DNA from: an uncultured Bacilli bacterium
GTDB lineage: Bacteria; Bacillota_I; Bacilli_A; RF39; UBA660
DNA: 7,865 nucleotides
Assembly (NCBI GenBank): GCA_948497845.1
Contig: CAOOMX010000049.1
Span: forward strand, 1-7,865
Reading direction: 5' to 3'
Shown: positions 5,980 through 7,865 of the stretch, piece by piece
How the letters are laid out: each line of letters begins with the position of its first letter
Numbering within the stretch: the first letter of the stretch is position 1
Notes under the pieces: model-generated
Told to the model about the DNA's origin: nothing
The model's database searches: none
What the model saw: the letters and a program-made list of their open reading frames with translations, nothing else
Translations under genes and position numbers: made by a program

Positions 5980-7418
5980 GCACTTCTTTGGAATTCCTTA
6001 ATACGCCTACGTGCTCTTGTTGTAATAGCTACATTTAACCAATCTTGTCTTGGACCAGAAGCTAAGGTATCAGTAACAATTCGAACGCGATCCTTATTTT
6101 GTAAAACATAATGACATGGTACAGGTTGATCATTTACAAAAGCCCCTACCATAGAGTTTCCAACATCAGTATGAACATAGTACGCAAAATCAATCGCCGT
6201 TGCACCTTTAGGAAGCTCAATCACATCGCCACGAGTTGTATAAACATAAACCCTGTCAGCAAACAACTCACTTTTTACATGATCTACAAACTGTTGATTA
6301 TCCCCAAAAACAGAATTTATTTCCATTAAAGAGCCAAAAAACGGATATTTATTTTGTAAATCTTCCTGCATTTTTACGCCAGCTTCTGCTCGCTCTAATT
6401 GCCAATATGCAGTTAAACCAAAAGAAGCTATTTTATCCATTTTGAAAGTTCGAATTTGAGCTTGAACAAGTTTTTCATCTAAACCAAAAAGTGTTGTATG
6501 TAACCCCTGATACATATTTGGCTTAGGACTACAAATATAATCTTTAAAATCTTCATTAACAGGATGAAATTCTCCATGAATAAGACCTAAAGCAAGATAA
6601 CATTGATAAACCTCCTGCAAACTAATTTTTAAACATAATACATCATGAATATCAGTTAGTTTTAACCCTTCTTCTAATCGTTTGTAAATACCATAAATAT
6701 TTTTAGTCCTAAGCTTAATATCAAAAGGGATAGCATTATCATGTAAAATATTACTAATCATTCGTAGCATTTGTTCCAAACAACGATTACTATCCTGCAC
6801 AATCTGCATCTTTTGCTCTTTTATCAGCTGATAGCTATCTGGCTTTAAATATTTCAATGATAAATCTTCTAACTCACTTTTAATACGATAAACACCTAGA
6901 CAATATGCAACCGGAACAAATATCTCCATCGTTTCAAGCGAAATTTCTTTTTGCTTAAAATCACTTTTAAATTCAAGAGTTCTCATATTATGCAAGCGAT
7001 CTGCTAATCTAATAATCATAATGCGAACATCTTTTGAAATACTAGTAATAATCTTTCTAGTATTAGCAAATACTCGAGCTTCTTTTGATGAAAAATTAGC
7101 CTTTGACATCTTCGTTACTCCATCCACTAGATTAGCAACTTCTTTCCCAAACTCAGCAGCAATATCTTCTAAAGTCAAAGTTGTATCTTCAACAGTATCA
7201 TGTAACAATGCTGCACAAATACTTTCTTTATCGGCTTGAATCCCAGCCACAATACAAGCAACTGCAACAGGATGAGTAATATAAGCAGCTCCACTCTGTC
7301 TAAATTGACCTTCATGTGAACGATTTGCCAAATCATAAGCCTTTTTAATAAGCATTTGATCTTCAATTGGATAAAACCGAACTAGATGCATCAAATTATC
7401 TATTGTTTCTAAATTCAT
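5976..7418 (-). CDS. rel: Truncated RSH-family (p)ppGpp hydrolase with altered synthetase site
   Basis: RSH enzymes make and degrade the alarmone (p)ppGpp. This copy has 480 residues against about 730 for typical bifunctional Rel. Numbered from the ATG at 7418, the HD hydrolase domain (about 15-180) keeps His49, HDTVED at 73-78 and LADRLHNMRT with Asp140, so hydrolysis is expected. The synthetase domain (about 225-345) keeps Arg237, Lys239, Asp259, Tyr303 and His307. However, the catalytic Glu of the EIQIRT motif is Gln319 (QAQIRT). The Arg of RxKD is Asp290 (DFKD), the His after KM is Asp328, and AHW is AYW (Tyr338). The TGS domain (about 382-450) is complete, with His416. The protein ends soon after and lacks the helical, zinc-finger/conserved-Cys and ACT/RRM parts. 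No remnant follows the TAG stop. ATG 7418 has AGGTGG 5 bases upstream; the GTG at 7427 lies within that site. Hydrolase-only activity is my inference. Confidence 0.93.
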   Translation of the reverse strand: MNLETIDNLMHLVRFYPIEDQMLIKKAYDLANRSHEGQFRQSGAAYITHPVAVACIVAGIQADKESICAALLHDTVEDTTLTLEDIAAEFGKEVANLVDGVTKMSKANFSSKEARVFANTRKIITSISKDVRIMIIRLADRLHNMRTLEFKSDFKQKEISLETMEIFVPVAYCLGVYRIKSELEDLSLKYLKPDSYQLIKEQKMQIVQDSNRCLEQMLRMISNILHDNAIPFDIKLRTKNIYGIYKRLEEGLKLTDIHDVLCLKISLQEVYQCYLALGLIHGEFHPVNEDFKDYICSPKPNMYQGLHTTLFGLDEKLVQAQIRTFKMDKIASFGLTAYWQLERAEAGVKMQEDLQNKYPFFGSLMEINSVFGDNQQFVDHVKSELFADRVYVYTTRGDVIELPKGATAIDFAYYVHTDVGNSMVGAFVNDQPVPCHYVLQNKDRVRIVTDTLASGPRQDWLNVAITTRARRRIKEFQRSA

Positions 7419-7507
7419 AAACTCCACCTACCAATAAAAAAAGCAGAGATTAACACGCAATTAATCCCTACTATGACAAGAAAGGCCAGCACAAAAATAT
7501 CTACCAT
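7415..7507 (-). CDS. Possible hydrophobic small protein overlapping the rel start
   Basis: This minus-strand frame encodes about 30 residues beginning MVDIFVLAFLVIVG and ending SAFFIGRWSL, nearly all hydrophobic and long enough for one membrane helix. Its TGA stop overlaps the rel ATG as ATGA, the classic arrangement for translational coupling. A TTG at 7522 in the same frame would give 35 residues with a Lys near the N-terminus and has GGAAGG six bases upstream, a better site than the ATG at 7507 has. Against it, the frame runs through the terminator-like hairpin at 7433-7469, and T-rich DNA yields hydrophobic frames by chance. I do not recognise a family; a type I toxin-like or leader peptide is possible. 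Confidence 0.35.
   Translation of the reverse strand: MVDIFVLAFLVIVGINCVLISAFFIGRWSL
7433..7469 (-). terminator. Terminator-like hairpin in the rel leader, candidate attenuator
   Basis: On the minus strand AGGGATTAA (7469-7461) pairs with TTAATCTCT (7453-7445) across a 7-base loop. The stem is 9 bp with one G-U pair. GC and seven T follow (7442-7436). It has the form of an intrinsic terminator but stands between the promoter at 7548-7575 and the rel start at 7418, with no full gene to terminate. Part of the transcripts may end here before rel. Confidence 0.6.
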
Positions 7508-7517
7508 ACTTTTCCAT
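7461..7517 (-). CDS. Possible 18-residue leader peptide upstream of rel
   Basis: The frame MEKYGRYFCAGLSCHSRD starts at ATG 7517 with GGAAGTGG 5 bases upstream, the best-placed ribosome binding site in the leader. Its TAA stop lies in the left arm of the hairpin at 7433-7469, the geometry expected of a leader peptide whose translation influences an attenuator. It has two Tyr and two Cys but no run of one amino acid, so no specific amino-acid sensing is suggested. It overlaps the hydrophobic frame; at most one of the two is likely to matter. Confidence 0.3.
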   Translation of the reverse strand: MEKYGRYFCAGLSCHSRD

Positions 7518-7547
7518 ACCAACCACTTCCTTCCCTTAATTAAAATA

Positions 7548-7575
7548 ATCTTACCACTTTTTAAATAAAAGTCAA
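7548..7575 (-). promoter_or_regulatory. Promoter of the rel leader
   Basis: TTGACT (7575-7570) and TAAGAT (7553-7548) on the minus strand are 16 bp apart. TG one base before the -10 makes it an extended -10. The -35 begins 7 bases after the stop codon of the upstream gene, and only a weak A/T hairpin lies between them. The predicted start near 7541 gives an untranslated leader of about 120 bases ahead of rel. Confidence 0.65.
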
Positions 7576-7581
7576 CTCTTT

Positions 7582-7865
7582 TTATATTTTTCCTGCTTCT
7601 AATGCAATTTGTTTCAAAACCTCTTTTGACAAACCAGTTGTAGTTTCAATAAGACTTAAGTCAGCTCCTTGAAGCAAAAGATTTTTTGCTACCTTTTTTG
7701 TAACATCTATTTCAACTTCTTCAACTCTTTTTAAAGCAGCTTTTGCTTCCTCTTGGATTGTTTTGGCTTCTTCTTTGACTGCTTTCGCTTCCTCTTGAAC
7801 TAATTTTGCTTTCTCTTGAGCTAACTTTGCATTCTCTACTGCTACTCTTGCTAATTCTTCTGCTT
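7582..7865 (-). CDS. C-terminal part of an Rpn/PD-(D/E)XK transposase-like protein
   Basis: An open minus-strand frame enters from the right edge and ends at TAA 7584-7582, giving 93 residues whose N-terminus lies outside the window. The first part is a run of 7-residue repeats of the type E-K/E-A-K-x-x-Q (such as QEKAKLV, QEEAKAV, KEEAKTI), predicted to form a coiled coil. The tail KNLLLQGADLSLIE...TGLSKEVLKQI resembles the C-terminal helical segment of Rpn-family recombination-promoting nucleases / 'putative transposase' proteins (PDDEXK_2), where a similar 'G-D-x-x-L-I-x-x-x-T-G-L-S' element is typical. The catalytic nuclease domain would be upstream and is not seen, so the family call is tentative. 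The reading frame itself is well supported. Confidence 0.7.
   Translation of the reverse strand, partial: AEELARVAVENAKLAQEKAKLVQEEAKAVKEEAKTIQEEAKAALKRVEEVEIDVTKKVAKNLLLQGADLSLIETTTGLSKEVLKQIALEAGKI
7745..7865 (-). repeat. Degenerate 21-bp tandem repeats encoding coiled-coil heptads
   Basis: Five full 21-bp units begin at 7745, 7766, 7787, 7808 and 7829. A partial sixth begins at 7850 and runs to the window edge. On the plus strand each unit begins GCTT or similar (GCTTCCTCTTG-like at 7745 and 7787), and each encodes one heptad of the coiled coil. Copies differ at several positions, so this is an old or selected repeat and not a recent expansion. Confidence 0.75.

Noticed and set aside
6111..6445. 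Two overlapping plus-strand frames of 72 and 69 codons
   Set aside because: Both lie opposite the well-supported rel coding sequence and have no recognisable domain.
7021..7366. Plus-strand frame (7021-7239) and a second minus-strand frame (7175-7366)
   Set aside because: Both overlap the conserved HD hydrolase region of rel in other frames.
7433..7541. T-box or alarmone riboswitch in the rel leader
   Set aside because: The leader is too short for a T-box and has no AGGGUGG-type antiterminator motif; I saw no recognisable ykkC/ppGpp riboswitch core.
7745..7865. CRISPR or intergenic tandem array
   Set aside because: The 21-bp periodicity is in frame and encodes coiled-coil heptads; there are no conserved repeats separated by unique spacers.

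Overview
The window is strongly AT-rich and reads as chromosome of a low-GC Bacillota, probably an uncultured, host-associated relative of the Bacilli/Erysipelotrichia or Clostridia. The support is AT-rich codon use, AGGAG/GGAGG-type ribosome binding sites, extended -10 promoters and short intrinsic terminators with U-tracts. TGA is used as a stop and Trp is encoded by TGG, so this is genetic code 11 and not the Mycoplasma/Spiroplasma code. No rRNA, tRNA, CRISPR array or complete insertion sequence was seen. All genes but one lie on the minus strand, so the layout is best read from right to left.

Right end (7582-7865): the C-terminal 93 residues of a protein whose start is outside the window. 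It is a heptad-repeat coiled coil followed by a tail resembling Rpn/PD-(D/E)XK 'putative transposase' proteins. Seven bases past its stop a promoter begins (7548-7575). It drives a leader of about 120 nt with two overlapping tiny reading frames and a terminator-like hairpin (7433-7469), then an RSH (Rel/SpoT) alarmone enzyme (5976-7418). This Rel homologue keeps the complete (p)ppGpp hydrolase signature. It has lost several conserved synthetase residues, including the catalytic Glu (now Gln), and it stops just after the TGS domain.

Middle: a small XRE-family regulator (5725-5979, plus strand) converges on rel with a 4-bp overlap and diverges from a 626-aa adenylate-forming (ANL superfamily) enzyme (3737-5617). 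The short divergent region carries two back-to-back promoters. Each is decorated with its own perfect inverted repeat.

Left: past a strong terminator lies a two-gene phosphorelay operon. It encodes a seven-helix membrane hybrid histidine kinase with its own receiver (1834-3657) and, translationally coupled to it, an HPt-receiver protein (1047-1829). Together they supply every domain of a His-Asp-His-Asp relay but no DNA-binding or enzymatic output. Another terminator follows, then a membrane-anchored helical protein of unknown function (146-964) with its own terminator. At the far left a good promoter (57-85) points at a gene that begins outside the window.

The best candidates for new biology are: (1) the Rel homologue that looks hydrolase-only and C-terminally truncated, with an attenuator-like leader; (2) the neighbouring adenylate-forming enzyme and multi-helix hybrid kinase/HPt-receiver relay, whose synthase-next-to-sensor layout recalls cell-cell signalling pairs. 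The second link rests on gene position only.
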